A stretch of 55,823 nucleotides of DNA from Odoribacter sp. OttesenSCG-928-L07 (GCA_030265965.1 JAJDHA010000004.1:1-55823), one strand, 5' to 3'. Positions 18,020-28,758 are shown, counted from the stretch's first letter. The notes: a model not told the origin generated them from the letters alone. Numbers and translations: made by a program.

Positions 18020-19727
18020 AAAGTTTTAACGTTTTATTTGCACCAATGTTGTTTGTAATATGAAATTCATAATATTTTTCACTCACGTTCGAAAACCAAA
18101 TTGTTCTATAATTGTTCCTTTTATCCGTTGTAATACATCCTCCAACAACATTAATGTAATAATCGCTAATTACATCCTTGTTTGGACTAATTTGTATCTG
18201 ATTATTAGTGAAATGTATATTTAAATCTTCCAATGATATATCATTAAGATTTCTTTTGTTTAGTTCGTGAAGAAAAATGGTCATTTCATCTTTGATCATA
18301 AAATAATTCTCATTGAGATTATTTTTGTCATCGTAAATTGGACCATGCCCACCGTCGGGAATAACAATTAATTTTTCAGCAGAATAATTATGTGCATGAG
18401 CCCGTCTATGAATTATCTTAGATCCGCAAAGCTTATTTGTAAGCCATTCTGCAACTTTTCCTACATCTAAAAACGGATTTGCATATTCAATAGGTACAAC
18501 CATATCAGCATCACCATGTATTGATAATAAAGCAACATCTTTATTTGGCGAAATCATTGCCGAATCATGAACAGCTCCCCACATATTTATTACTGCTTTA
18601 ACATCAAATTCTTCTTTTAGTTTGTTTCCACTTTCATCTAATCCGCCCAGTGATGTTTTGAAAAATCCACCATTTGCACTTGCAGGAATAAATTCCTCTT
18701 CCATAAAAGCAAGATTAAGGCTAGTAATAGCTCCTGCGCTGGTTCCGCCAACATAAATCCTCGAAGTATCAATGCCGTACTTATCTGCATGTGCAACTAA
18801 ATAGCGCATAGCAGCCCTTGCATCTTGCAAAGCTTGATATCCAATCCGGTCAATATTTGATTGTGAAGGAATGTATCCTAAACGGTAATCGATTGAAGCA
18901 ACAGTATATCCGCATCTTGCTAAATATGGACACATATCCTGCATAAAATCATTTTTCTTATCACCAATAAAAAATCCTCCGCCATGAATCATCATAATTA
19001 AAGGTCTTTTGTCAATGTAGTCGTTTTCAGGATAATATATATCCATTAATAAACTAAGCTTCTTCTGTGATCTTACTAACTCTTTAGCCCGATTCTTAAT
19101 TATTTCCATGTAATTATCGTCATTGCCGCCACTTGCATAATTTGTCCAATATCCAACAGCAGAACCATATTTTATATCATCAATAACAATATAATTTTCA
19201 AATACTTCGCTTTCATATCTATTCTTAATAAAAAAATCATCATTCGTATTCCTTACAAAAATATGTTCTTTATCTTTTTTCGATTTAAAAAATAATTTTC
19301 TCTTCGATTCGGTAATGTTTACATTATAAGTGCCATCTTCTAATTTATTGATTGAATTAATCTTGTAATTATTTTCTTCATGAAAAATTCTGCCGTAATC
19401 ATCAATAAAAAAAGGAATTAACTTTGTAGAATTAGACTTATCGTTAATAAAAAAATATCCGAAAACTGAACTTCCTTCATTTGCAATGGTTAAATAAAGC
19501 GGACAAGATTTATCTTTTGATTTAAAAAAGTTATCACTGCAAAATTCTTCATTATAATCAAATAAGATATTTCTTTCAAGATTATTTGAAATATCAAAAG
19601 GTATATCGCTTGTAATTATCTTATTCTCTGTTTTGTTTGAACTATTCGAATTACAAGAAATCAATAAGATTGATATGAAAATTAAATTTGAAAAAATACG
19701 TTTCATATTGATAATATTTGTGCGCAA
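18009..19727 (-). CDS. Alpha/beta hydrolase (esterase-lipase) lipoprotein
   Basis: Lipobox SILLISCNS; MIHGGGFFIGDKKN oxyanion motif; YVGGTSAGAITSLNLA nucleophile elbow; HGDADMVVPIEYA. Confidence 0.85.
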   Translation of the reverse strand: MRTNIINMKRIFSNLIFISILLISCNSNSSNKTENKIITSDIPFDISNNLERNILFDYNEEFCSDNFFKSKDKSCPLYLTIANEGSSVFGYFFINDKSNSTKLIPFFIDDYGRIFHEENNYKINSINKLEDGTYNVNITESKRKLFFKSKKDKEHIFVRNTNDDFFIKNRYESEVFENYIVIDDIKYGSAVGYWTNYASGGNDDNYMEIIKNRAKELVRSQKKLSLLMDIYYPENDYIDKRPLIMMIHGGGFFIGDKKNDFMQDMCPYLARCGYTVASIDYRLGYIPSQSNIDRIGYQALQDARAAMRYLVAHADKYGIDTSRIYVGGTSAGAITSLNLAFMEEEFIPASANGGFFKTSLGGLDESGNKLKEEFDVKAVINMWGAVHDSAMISPNKDVALLSIHGDADMVVPIEYANPFLDVGKVAEWLTNKLCGSKIIHRRAHAHNYSAEKLIVIPDGGHGPIYDDKNNLNENYFMIKDEMTIFLHELNKRNLNDISLEDLNIHFTNNQIQISPNKDVISDYYINVVGGCITTDKRNNYRTIWFSNVSEKYYEFHITNNIGANKTLKLYVN

Positions 19728-19854
19728 AAGTAATATTTTTATCTGTAATGTTAGTCAACAATACTTTCAAAAAAAGTTTTAATGATTTTACATTTGCTTG
19801 CTGTTATTACAATAAAAATTTATATTTTTGCTTTTAGTTTAAAAAAACATTTAG

Positions 19855-21297
19855 GTGATAATTGATTTATTTGATATCAATGATATTTTCCGATATTTAA
19901 ACCAAGCAGCAGAAGCGATGGGGGTTGAAACTTACGTTGTTGGAGGATACGTGCGCGATATTTTCTTGGAAAGAGATTCTAAAGATATCGATGTGGTTTG
20001 TGTTGGTAATGGAATTGAATTAGCCGGAACATTTGCAAAAATAGTAGGTTCTAATGAAGTAAATATATTTAAAAACTTTGGAACTGCTATGGTTAGATGT
20101 ATTTCCGGAGATGAAATAATTGAAGTTGAGTTTGTTGGTGCCCGAAAGGAATCTTATAATAGAAATTCTCGCAAACCTATTGTTGCTCCCGGAACTCTAA
20201 ATGATGACCAGAATAGAAGAGATTTTACTATTAACTCAATGGCTATTTCTCTTAATACATCTTCGTTAGGCGAACTCATTGATCCGTTTTTTGGCATAAT
20301 TGATCTGCATAATAAAATTATTAAAACTCCTTTAGATCCTAATATAACTTATTCTGATGATCCTTTGAGAATGATGAGAGCAATTCGATTCGCTTCGCAA
20401 TTGGATTTCACTATAGAAGAAAACTCCTTTAATGCAATTAAAGCAAATGTAGATAGATTAGAAATAATTTCTAAAGAAAGAATCGCTGAAGAACTCAATA
20501 AAATTCTTTTGTCGCCTAAACCATCAATCGGATTTGTGCTTTTGGAACAATCTGGCTTATTGATGAAAATTTTACCTGAATTTATTAAATTAAAAGGGAT
20601 TGAAGTAGTTAATGGTCAGGCTCATAAAGATGTGTTTTATCATACATTGCAAGTTCTTGATAATGTTGCACAAAAAACAAATAACCTCTGGTTGCTTTGG
20701 GCAGCTTTGCTACATGATATCGCTAAACCTGATACAAAAAAATATATTGAAGGTATTGGTTGGACTTTTCATGGGCATGAAGTTGTGGGCTCTAAGAAGG
20801 TTGCCAAAATATTTGCTCGCCTTAAATTGCCGCAAAATGATAAAATGCGATTTGTACAAAAAATGGTTTACTTGCATTTAAGACCACAATTTTTATCTGA
20901 AGAAGGCGTTACTGATTCTGCGATTCGTCGATTGCTTTTCGAGGCAGGTGAAGATATTGATGAACTTATGTTGCTTTGCGAAGCAGATATCACTTCTTCA
21001 AATAAACATAAAGTAAAAAAATATTTAGAAAATTTTCAGCTTGTAAGACAGCGACTTGTGGAAATTGAAGAGAAGGATTTTCTGAGAACTTGGCAACCAC
21101 CAATTACAGGTGAACATGTTATGGAAACATTTGATATTAAACCTTCACGAGAAGTTGGTGTAATTAAAAATGCAGTAAAAGATGCAATTCTTGATGGTGA
21201 TTGCGAAAATACTTTTGATGCCGCTTTTGAATTTATGTTGGAAAAAGGAAAGTCGCTCGGACTTAAACCGAAAAATAAAAATATTAACTCAAAATAA
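19855..21297 (+). CDS. cca: CCA tRNA nucleotidyltransferase / poly(A) polymerase family with HD domain (GTG start)
   Basis: YVVGGYVRDIFLERDSKDIDVVCVGNGIELA; RRDFTINSMAISL; DDPLRMMRAIRFASQL; HD 'LWAALLHDIAKPDTKKY'. Confidence 0.92.
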   Translation: MIIDLFDINDIFRYLNQAAEAMGVETYVVGGYVRDIFLERDSKDIDVVCVGNGIELAGTFAKIVGSNEVNIFKNFGTAMVRCISGDEIIEVEFVGARKESYNRNSRKPIVAPGTLNDDQNRRDFTINSMAISLNTSSLGELIDPFFGIIDLHNKIIKTPLDPNITYSDDPLRMMRAIRFASQLDFTIEENSFNAIKANVDRLEIISKERIAEELNKILLSPKPSIGFVLLEQSGLLMKILPEFIKLKGIEVVNGQAHKDVFYHTLQVLDNVAQKTNNLWLLWAALLHDIAKPDTKKYIEGIGWTFHGHEVVGSKKVAKIFARLKLPQNDKMRFVQKMVYLHLRPQFLSEEGVTDSAIRRLLFEAGEDIDELMLLCEADITSSNKHKVKKYLENFQLVRQRLVEIEEKDFLRTWQPPITGEHVMETFDIKPSREVGVIKNAVKDAILDGDCENTFDAAFEFMLEKGKSLGLKPKNKNINSK

Positions 21298-21317
21298 AAC
21301 AAAAAAATTTTATTGAA

Positions 21318-21893
21318 ATGAAAGCTTATAAAATTCGTATCTGTTCTGAAGAAAATGAAGATTTCTTACGCGAAATAGAAATTTTAGGCGACCAAAACTT
21401 CTTGGATCTTCACGATTTTATTGTTGAAATTTGTGATTTAAACGGAAATGATCTCGCATCATTCTATACCTGTGATAATGACTGGAATAAACAAATGGAA
21501 ATATCACTTTTAGATATGTCTATTGACGAAAAAAATACAAATAAAGATGATGATGAAGAATATTTGTCACTGCCGATGAAAGTTATGGAAGATACATTGA
21601 TTGCTCACATAATTAAATCTGAAGGTCAAAAATTACTTTATGAATATGATTTCTTGTCTCCGGTTACGCTTTTTGTGCAATGTGTTGAAATACAGGAAAC
21701 AGAAAGCGATGAATATCCTATATGTTTGTACGAAGAAGGTGAACTCGAATATAAAGGTGGATTTATTGATGATATTTCATCTGATTATTTCGAAGATCTT
21801 GATGATGACGAAGATAATAACTCGTTAGAAGACGAAATATTTGACGAGTTTAACGAATTTACGAACGATAATTATGATGATGATATGTACTAA
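21318..21893 (+). CDS. Plasmid pRiA4b ORF-3-like family protein with highly acidic C-terminal tail
   Basis: MKAYKIRICSEENEDFLREIEILGDQNFLDLHDFIVEICDLNGNDLASFY...KLLYEYDF pattern; Asp/Glu-rich tail DDISSDYFEDLDDDEDNNSLEDEIFDEFNEFTNDNYDDDMY. Confidence 0.75.
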   Translation: MKAYKIRICSEENEDFLREIEILGDQNFLDLHDFIVEICDLNGNDLASFYTCDNDWNKQMEISLLDMSIDEKNTNKDDDEEYLSLPMKVMEDTLIAHIIKSEGQKLLYEYDFLSPVTLFVQCVEIQETESDEYPICLYEEGELEYKGGFIDDISSDYFEDLDDDEDNNSLEDEIFDEFNEFTNDNYDDDMY

Positions 21894-22794
21894 ACCTACA
21901 TTAATCGTCGTTACCGGTCCTACAGCTTCCGGAAAAACTTCTACCGCAATTAAGCTGGCTAAGGAATTAAATTGTGAAATTATTTCCTCTGACTCGCGAC
22001 AATTTTATAAAGAAATGAAAATAGGTACTGCTGTGCCTTCGGTTGAAGAACTCAATTCGGTCAAACATCATTTCGTTGGTAATTTGTCTATTCATGAAAA
22101 TTATAATGTGTCAAAATATGAAGAAGAAGTATTAGCAACTTTAGATAAATTGTTCGCTAAAAATAATTTTGCTATACTTTGTGGTGGGTCAGGACTTTAT
22201 ATTGATGCTGTGGTTAATGGCGTCGATTATTTTCCTGATCCTGATCCCGAATTAAGAAAAGATTTGAAGGAACTATATGAAAATGATGGGATAAATTCTT
22301 TAAGAGAAAAACTAAAAATTATTGATCCGGAATATTATCTTGAAGTAGATTTGTATAATCCTATTAGAATTATTAGAGCGTTGGAAGTATTTTATTCTAC
22401 TGGAGAAAAGTATTCTGAGTTGAGGAAAAATGAATCTAAAACACGACATTTCAATATTATCAAATTTTATATCGATTATAATCGTGAAACTTTGTACGAT
22501 AGAATTAATAATCGTGTTGATGAAATGATACGTGAAGGTTTGTTGGAAGAAGCCAAAACTTTGTACCAATATAAAAGTTTAACTGCCTTAAAAACAGTAG
22601 GATATAGAGAGCTGTTTGATCATTTTGATGGAAAATATACTTTAGACGAAGCAATAGAGAAAATTAAAACCAACACACGCCGTTATGCAAAACGACAAAT
22701 AACATGGTATAAAAGAGATAAAGACTATATATATGTTTCTCCCCCTGATATTTTGGGAAAAATCATATCAAAATTAAAAGAAAAGTCCAACTAA
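21874..22794 (+). CDS. miaA: tRNA dimethylallyltransferase MiaA (ORF track start 21841; true start probably one of the ATGs at 21874-21880)
   Basis: VVTGPTASGKTSTAIKLAKELNCEIISSDSRQFYKEMKIGTAVPS...HHFVGNLSI; TRRYAKRQITWYKRD. Confidence 0.95.
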   Translation: MMMICTKPTLIVVTGPTASGKTSTAIKLAKELNCEIISSDSRQFYKEMKIGTAVPSVEELNSVKHHFVGNLSIHENYNVSKYEEEVLATLDKLFAKNNFAILCGGSGLYIDAVVNGVDYFPDPDPELRKDLKELYENDGINSLREKLKIIDPEYYLEVDLYNPIRIIRALEVFYSTGEKYSELRKNESKTRHFNIIKFYIDYNRETLYDRINNRVDEMIREGLLEEAKTLYQYKSLTALKTVGYRELFDHFDGKYTLDEAIEKIKTNTRRYAKRQITWYKRDKDYIYVSPPDILGKIISKLKEKSN

Positions 22795-22834
22795 AATAAT
22801 ACCTCGTCACCTGTCACCTGTCACTCGTCACTCA

Positions 22835-23669
22835 TCACTTAGAATGATATCTAATTAAACCATCCATCGGTATTTGCATTATTTCCTTGATATACAATCC
22901 GTTCTTTTTACCCCAATCAAATAATTGATCTTTAAAATAATATGCAATAGAACCTACAAACGCTAAAGGTTCATTTCCAAAGTCTGTATATTTTGATATT
23001 TGCCATTTGAAATAATCATCAAAGTTTCTCATTATTAAATCATAGCAGTATTTATTATCAATATTCTTTAACAAAAAAGGAGGGAAGGAGGAAAAGAAAT
23101 TATTAGGATTATTTTTTGTATAGATCTCATTAAGAACAGTTTCAAAATTCAAGTTATATTCATTTTCAAAGATTGCTCTAATATCATCAGGAATAGTATA
23201 TCTTAAATAATCAGTTATTAAAAGTTTACCTATATATATACCAGAGCCTTCATCACCAATCATCCAACCAACAGACGGAACATTCTCAACAACAGAAACC
23301 CCGTCATATAAACAAGAATTGGAACCTGTTCCCAAAATACATGCAATTCCGCTCTCATTACCAAATAAAGCACGAGCAGCCGCAAGTAAATCGTGATAAA
23401 CAAAACAAAATGCATTCGGAAAAGATTTTTTTAATGCATTAGTCACTATTTTATAATTTGTTTCAGTAGAACATCCTGAACCATAAAAATATATTGATTT
23501 AATACTTTCCCTTGAAATTGTTTTTGCAACTTCTTCCGCATGCTTTTCTAATAATTCTTGTTTGTTGTAATACGGATTAAATCCGCCCGTATTAATCTGA
23601 GTGACATTTGTGTCTTCAATTATTCTCCAATCTATTTTGGTTGAGCCGCTATCTGCAATAATTATCATG
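22835..23669 (-). CDS. BadF/BadG-type ATPase, N-acetylglucosamine-kinase-like
   Basis: MIIIADSGSTKIDWRI phosphate-1 motif; ACILGTGSNSCLYDG; SVGWMIGDEGSGIYIGK. The upstream part of the ORF track overlaps a CAAAAGTA (-7 on minus) at 23693, so the start is taken near 23669. Confidence 0.85.
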
Positions 23670-23773
23670 TAAAAAATGTTAAAATTAGATTGCAAAAGTA
23701 TTAAAAAAAGTTATATATCGTTATTAATTTGATAATATAAATTATCTTTGTTGAAATTTTAATAATTCGTGTT

Positions 23774-25219
23774 ATGCAATTAGATTCCTTATCTCCGAAA
23801 ATCGTTTGGAAGTATTTTGAAGAAATATGTAAAATTCCTCACCCTTCTAAAAAAGAAGGTAAAATGATAAATTACCTTGTAGCTTTTGCGAAAGAAAACA
23901 ATTTAGAACATCAAGTAGATGCTACAGGAAATGTAATAATCAGAAAAGCAGCGGTTAAAGGTTATGAAAATAAACCTTGGGTTTGTTTGCAAAGCCATAT
24001 AGATATGGTGTGTGAGAAAAATAGCAATATTATTCATGATTTTGATAAAGATCCTATTAAACCTATTATCGATGGAGATTGGGTTAAAGCTGATGGAACA
24101 ACCTTAGGTGCAGATGATGGAATAGGTGTTGCTGTACAACTTGCAATTTTGTCGTCAAATGATATTGAACACGGACCCCTTGAATGCCTTTTTACCGTTG
24201 ATGAAGAAACCGGACTTACAGGTGCTTTCGGTTTAAAACCTAATGTGCTTAAATCTAAAATATTACTTAATCTCGATTCTGAAGATGACGGGGAAATCTT
24301 TATCGGCTGTGCAGGTGGCATTGATACAGTAGGTAGAGTTGATTATGATGTTGAACCTGTTGATAAAAATATGTCTGGATATAAAATTATTGTTAGAGGT
24401 TTGAAAGGCGGACATTCCGGAGATGATATAGATAAAGGACTTGGTAACTCTAACAAAATATTAAATAGATTTTTGGTTGACTATGCTCGTAATCGTACAA
24501 TGAGTTTAGCAATATTTGAAGGTGGAAATCTTCGCAACGCAATTCCTCGCGAAGCTTATGCATGGATTGCGGTAAAAACTAAAGATGCTCGTAAAATGGA
24601 ACGTGCAGTTGATGATTACCAAAAAACTTTACGAAAAGAATTAGAATTTACTGACCCGGGCGTTATTGTAGAATTTGAACAAGCAGATGTGCCAAAAAAA
24701 GTTTTGATGAAAAAGGATTTTTTAAACCTTTCTCGTCTTATCTATGCTTTACCTCACGGAGTAATTTCAATGAGCCATAAATTAAAAGGTATTGTTGAAA
24801 CATCAACCAACCTCGCTTCTGTTAAATTTAGAAATAAAAGAGTTGTTATTACAACAAGCCAACGTAGCGATTCAGAAACGCTTAAAATGGATATTGCAAA
24901 TATGGTAGAGCAATGTTTCTTATTGGCAAATGCTAAAGTTACAAGAGGTGATGGATATCCCGGTTGGACACCAAATCCTGATTCGCAAATTTTAAAAATA
25001 GCTATGGATGTTTACAAAGATTTGTTCGGAAAACCTGCAATTTATCGCTCGATACATGCAGGACTCGAATGCGGATTGTTTTCAGTAAAATATCCTGATA
25101 TGGATATGATTTCTTATGGTCCAACACTTCGTGGAGTTCATTCTCCTGATGAAAGAATAGAAATATCAACTGTAGATAAATTTTGGAGGATGACACTTGA
25201 GATACTAAAAAGAGTGTAA
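23774..25219 (+). CDS. pepD: Aminoacyl-histidine dipeptidase (PepD-like, M20)
   Basis: IPHPSKKEGKMINYLVAFAKENNLE; LQSHIDMVCEKN; LGADDGIGVA; DEETGLTGAFGL; GLKGGHSGDDIDKGLGN; HAGLECGLF. Confidence 0.93.
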   Translation: MQLDSLSPKIVWKYFEEICKIPHPSKKEGKMINYLVAFAKENNLEHQVDATGNVIIRKAAVKGYENKPWVCLQSHIDMVCEKNSNIIHDFDKDPIKPIIDGDWVKADGTTLGADDGIGVAVQLAILSSNDIEHGPLECLFTVDEETGLTGAFGLKPNVLKSKILLNLDSEDDGEIFIGCAGGIDTVGRVDYDVEPVDKNMSGYKIIVRGLKGGHSGDDIDKGLGNSNKILNRFLVDYARNRTMSLAIFEGGNLRNAIPREAYAWIAVKTKDARKMERAVDDYQKTLRKELEFTDPGVIVEFEQADVPKKVLMKKDFLNLSRLIYALPHGVISMSHKLKGIVETSTNLASVKFRNKRVVITTSQRSDSETLKMDIANMVEQCFLLANAKVTRGDGYPGWTPNPDSQILKIAMDVYKDLFGKPAIYRSIHAGLECGLFSVKYPDMDMISYGPTLRGVHSPDERIEISTVDKFWRMTLEILKRV

Positions 25220-25255
25220 TTACGTTATTTTGATGAATATTAACAAATTTTACTT

Positions 25256-25783
25256 ATGAAAAAACTAATTTTGCCTTTAATTTTAATCTTTTTTGTTTCA
25301 TCATATTCATTTTCTCAAGAAACAAATAGTACAATTAAATATTCTAATATTACAGAAGTTGGTTACCTCTTTAATCCTTCATCTTTTAATTGTGAGTTGA
25401 CAACAGTTAGTGGAATTTGCCTTAATAATAGACATGCTTTAGGTGTAGGATTAGGTTTCGGGGTTGGAAATTTTGTTGAGTCTGGAACAATATATTGTCC
25501 GGTTTACCTAAATTATAGGTTTTATTTTCAAAATACTACTCGAAGAATAAAACCTCACCTTAATCTCGCTGTTGGGGCTTTACTTTTAAAAGAACAAACA
25601 GGACTGTATTCAACTTTCACATCAGGATTTAAAGCCGGTGCTTTTACATTATCGGGTGGGTTGTTTTTTTGTATGCATAATGAAATGGTTCGTTACATAG
25701 ATGATTATACTCATCAAGCAATTTTTAGGGAAGAAATGCAATATCCGTTAGGACTTATGATCAAATTGGGTTTAAATTTTTAA
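25256..25783 (+). CDS. Small secreted/outer-membrane beta-barrel-like protein, paralog of the next gene
   Basis: Signal peptide; shares 'YSNITE', 'NRHALGVGLGFGVG', 'CPVYLNYRF', 'HLNLAVGALL', 'GLYSTF.SGFKAGAFTLSGGLFF' with the downstream ORF. Confidence 0.7.
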   Translation: MKKLILPLILIFFVSSYSFSQETNSTIKYSNITEVGYLFNPSSFNCELTTVSGICLNNRHALGVGLGFGVGNFVESGTIYCPVYLNYRFYFQNTTRRIKPHLNLAVGALLLKEQTGLYSTFTSGFKAGAFTLSGGLFFCMHNEMVRYIDDYTHQAIFREEMQYPLGLMIKLGLNF

Positions 25784-25793
25784 AATTAATGTT

Positions 25794-26285
25794 ATGAATA
25801 AGAAATTTTGGCTCGTAATTGTGATTTTTACGCTTAGCTATTTTGGTGTTTATGCTCAAGAAAATAATAAAACTAAATTTGATTACTCAAATATTACAGA
25901 AATGTCATTTGCTGTCAATCCTTTAAGACCATATCTTTCTTGTGAATTTGTTAGTGTGCATGGAGTAAGCATAAATAAAAACCATGTTATTGGATTAGGA
26001 GGTGGTATTGGTGGAAATTGCTTAGATAATGAAGGAGTCTTATGCCCGTTGTTTTTAAATTACAGATATCGATTTAATGTTGACCAAAAACTCTCCCCAC
26101 ATATAAATATAGCATTAGGCACAGTACTTTATGATGGAGGTGAAGGTTTGTATAGTTCCTTAATAGGAGGTTTTTCTGTTGGCGTATTTTCCTTCTCAGG
26201 TGGTTTCTTCTTTTATGCATATGAAGTAGGTGGTAGTAAAGTTTATCCATTTGGTGTTAATTTTAGAATAGGATTTGATTTCTAA
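25794..26285 (+). CDS. Small secreted/outer-membrane beta-barrel-like protein, paralog of the previous gene
   Basis: Signal peptide; 'YSNITEM', 'NKNHVIGLGGGIGG', 'CPLFLNYRYRF', 'HINIALGTVLYDGGEGLYSSLIGGFSVGVFSFSGGFFF'. Confidence 0.7.
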   Translation: MNKKFWLVIVIFTLSYFGVYAQENNKTKFDYSNITEMSFAVNPLRPYLSCEFVSVHGVSINKNHVIGLGGGIGGNCLDNEGVLCPLFLNYRYRFNVDQKLSPHINIALGTVLYDGGEGLYSSLIGGFSVGVFSFSGGFFFYAYEVGGSKVYPFGVNFRIGFDF

Positions 26286-26559
26286 TTGGATTTTAATTTA
26301 TTTTTTTGCATTTTAGGCTTATACCTTATGTAATATTTGTTTTTCTCGATGACAATTTTTTAATATATAGTCTTATCTAAGCGAATTTATATTAAATTGA
26401 GTTTGTTTTTTGTTGTTAATTCTGCAAATTTTGTCATTTTGTCTATCAAAAAACAGATATAACAAAATCCCCCAAGGTTTTAATTCTGTCATTATCAGCG
26501 CCATTAAAAATATTTCAAAAATATTTTACAAAAAAGCATTGCGATAAATAAAAAAGTAT

Positions 26560-26567
26560 TATTTTTG
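26560..26567 (+). promoter_or_regulatory. rrn P1 Bacteroidota-type -7 element TATTTTTG(C), with TTG at 26539-26541 as the -33 candidate
   Basis: Matches the TTG-N~19-TAnnTTTG layout established for Bacteroidota housekeeping promoters. Confidence 0.65.
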
Positions 26568-26614
26568 CAATCCGTTTCGACAATTTTTGCGATAGCGAGA
26601 ATGAAACGGGCAAC

Positions 26615-26626
26615 GTTCTTTGAAAC
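26615..26626 (+). promoter_or_regulatory. boxA-like antitermination element in the 16S leader
   Basis: GTTCTTTGAAAC, nearly identical to GTTCTTTGACAT before 23S and similar to known rrn boxA elements. Confidence 0.65.
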
Positions 26627-26691
26627 ACTGAAGCACAAAAGACCTGTAAAAGACCTGTTTTTTTCTAAGCTGAAAACTGATAATAAATTAG

Positions 26692-26699
26692 TATTTTTG
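26692..26699 (+). promoter_or_regulatory. Possible rrn P2 -7 element TATTTTTG(C)
   Basis: Second TATTTTTGCA ~70 bp before 16S; no clear -33 TTG seen. Confidence 0.45.
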
Positions 26700-26762
26700 C
26701 ACGAAGGTAAAAAATGGGGTAACTTATTAAACAAGACAATAAAACAAACAAATACATTTACA

Positions 26763-28288
<1,526 letters not shown>

Positions 28289-28441
28289 TGGAGATAAGTT
28301 ACTTACAGGTTTTTTTGTGTTTTATATAGAGGATACAGACCATCCCGGTGCGCTAACACTATTTCAAATTCTATATTCCAAATTTCATATTTGAGAATTG
28401 CAATTAAATTTGAATTTAGAATCTGGAATCTGGGATTTCAC

Positions 28442-28519
28442 AGTCCCGTAGCTCAGTTTGGTTAGAGCACTACACTGATAATGTAGGGGTCGGCAGTTCA
28501 AGTCTGCCCGGGACTACCA
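28442..28519 (+). tRNA. tRNA-Ile (anticodon GAT), CCA encoded
   Basis: Cloverleaf AGTCCCG/CGGGACT acceptor, D arm GCTC/GAGC, anticodon arm CTACA-CTGATAA-TGTAG, T arm GGCAG/CTGCC, A then CCA. Confidence 0.97.
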
Positions 28520-28537
28520 AATCGCCTACGGCGATTT
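28519..28537. repeat. Perfect mini-hairpin AAATCGCC-TAC-GGCGATTT between the two tRNAs
   Basis: 8-bp perfect arms, 3-nt loop; begins on the last A of the tRNA-Ile CCA. Confidence 0.9.
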
Positions 28538-28602
28538 GATTTCAGATTTTAAATTTCAGATTCCATATTAATTTTGGATTTGAGATTTGAAATCTGAGAA
28601 TC
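28538..28602. repeat. Long imperfect palindrome (27-nt arms, 11-nt loop) in the tRNA-Ile/tRNA-Ala spacer
   Basis: GATTTCAGATTTTAAATTTCAGATTCC ... GGATTTGAGATTTGAAATCTGAGAATC, complementary apart from a few wobble/offset positions. Confidence 0.85.
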
Positions 28603-28606
28603 AATC

Positions 28607-28681
28607 GGGGGATTAGCTCAGTTTGGCTAGAGCGCTTGATTTGCATTCAAGAGGTCATCGGTTCGACTCCGATATTCTCCA
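28607..28681 (+). tRNA. tRNA-Ala (anticodon TGC), CCA not encoded
   Basis: GGGGGAT/ATTCTCC acceptor including the G3.U70 alanine identity pair, anticodon arm CTTGA-TTTGCAT-TCAAG, T arm ATCGG/CCGAT; genome reads A-CAA after the acceptor. Confidence 0.97.
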
Positions 28682-28694
28682 CAATTTGATTCCA

Positions 28695-28712
28695 AATTTC
28701 AAATTTGAAATT
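28695..28712. repeat. 18-bp perfect palindrome AATTTCAAATTTGAAATT in the tRNA-Ala/23S spacer
   Basis: Self-reverse-complementary by inspection; flanked by GATTCC.../...GGAATC inverted arms. Confidence 0.85.
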
Positions 28713-28758
28713 CCAAATTAATTTAGAATCTGGAATTTAGAATCTGGAATCCAAAAAA

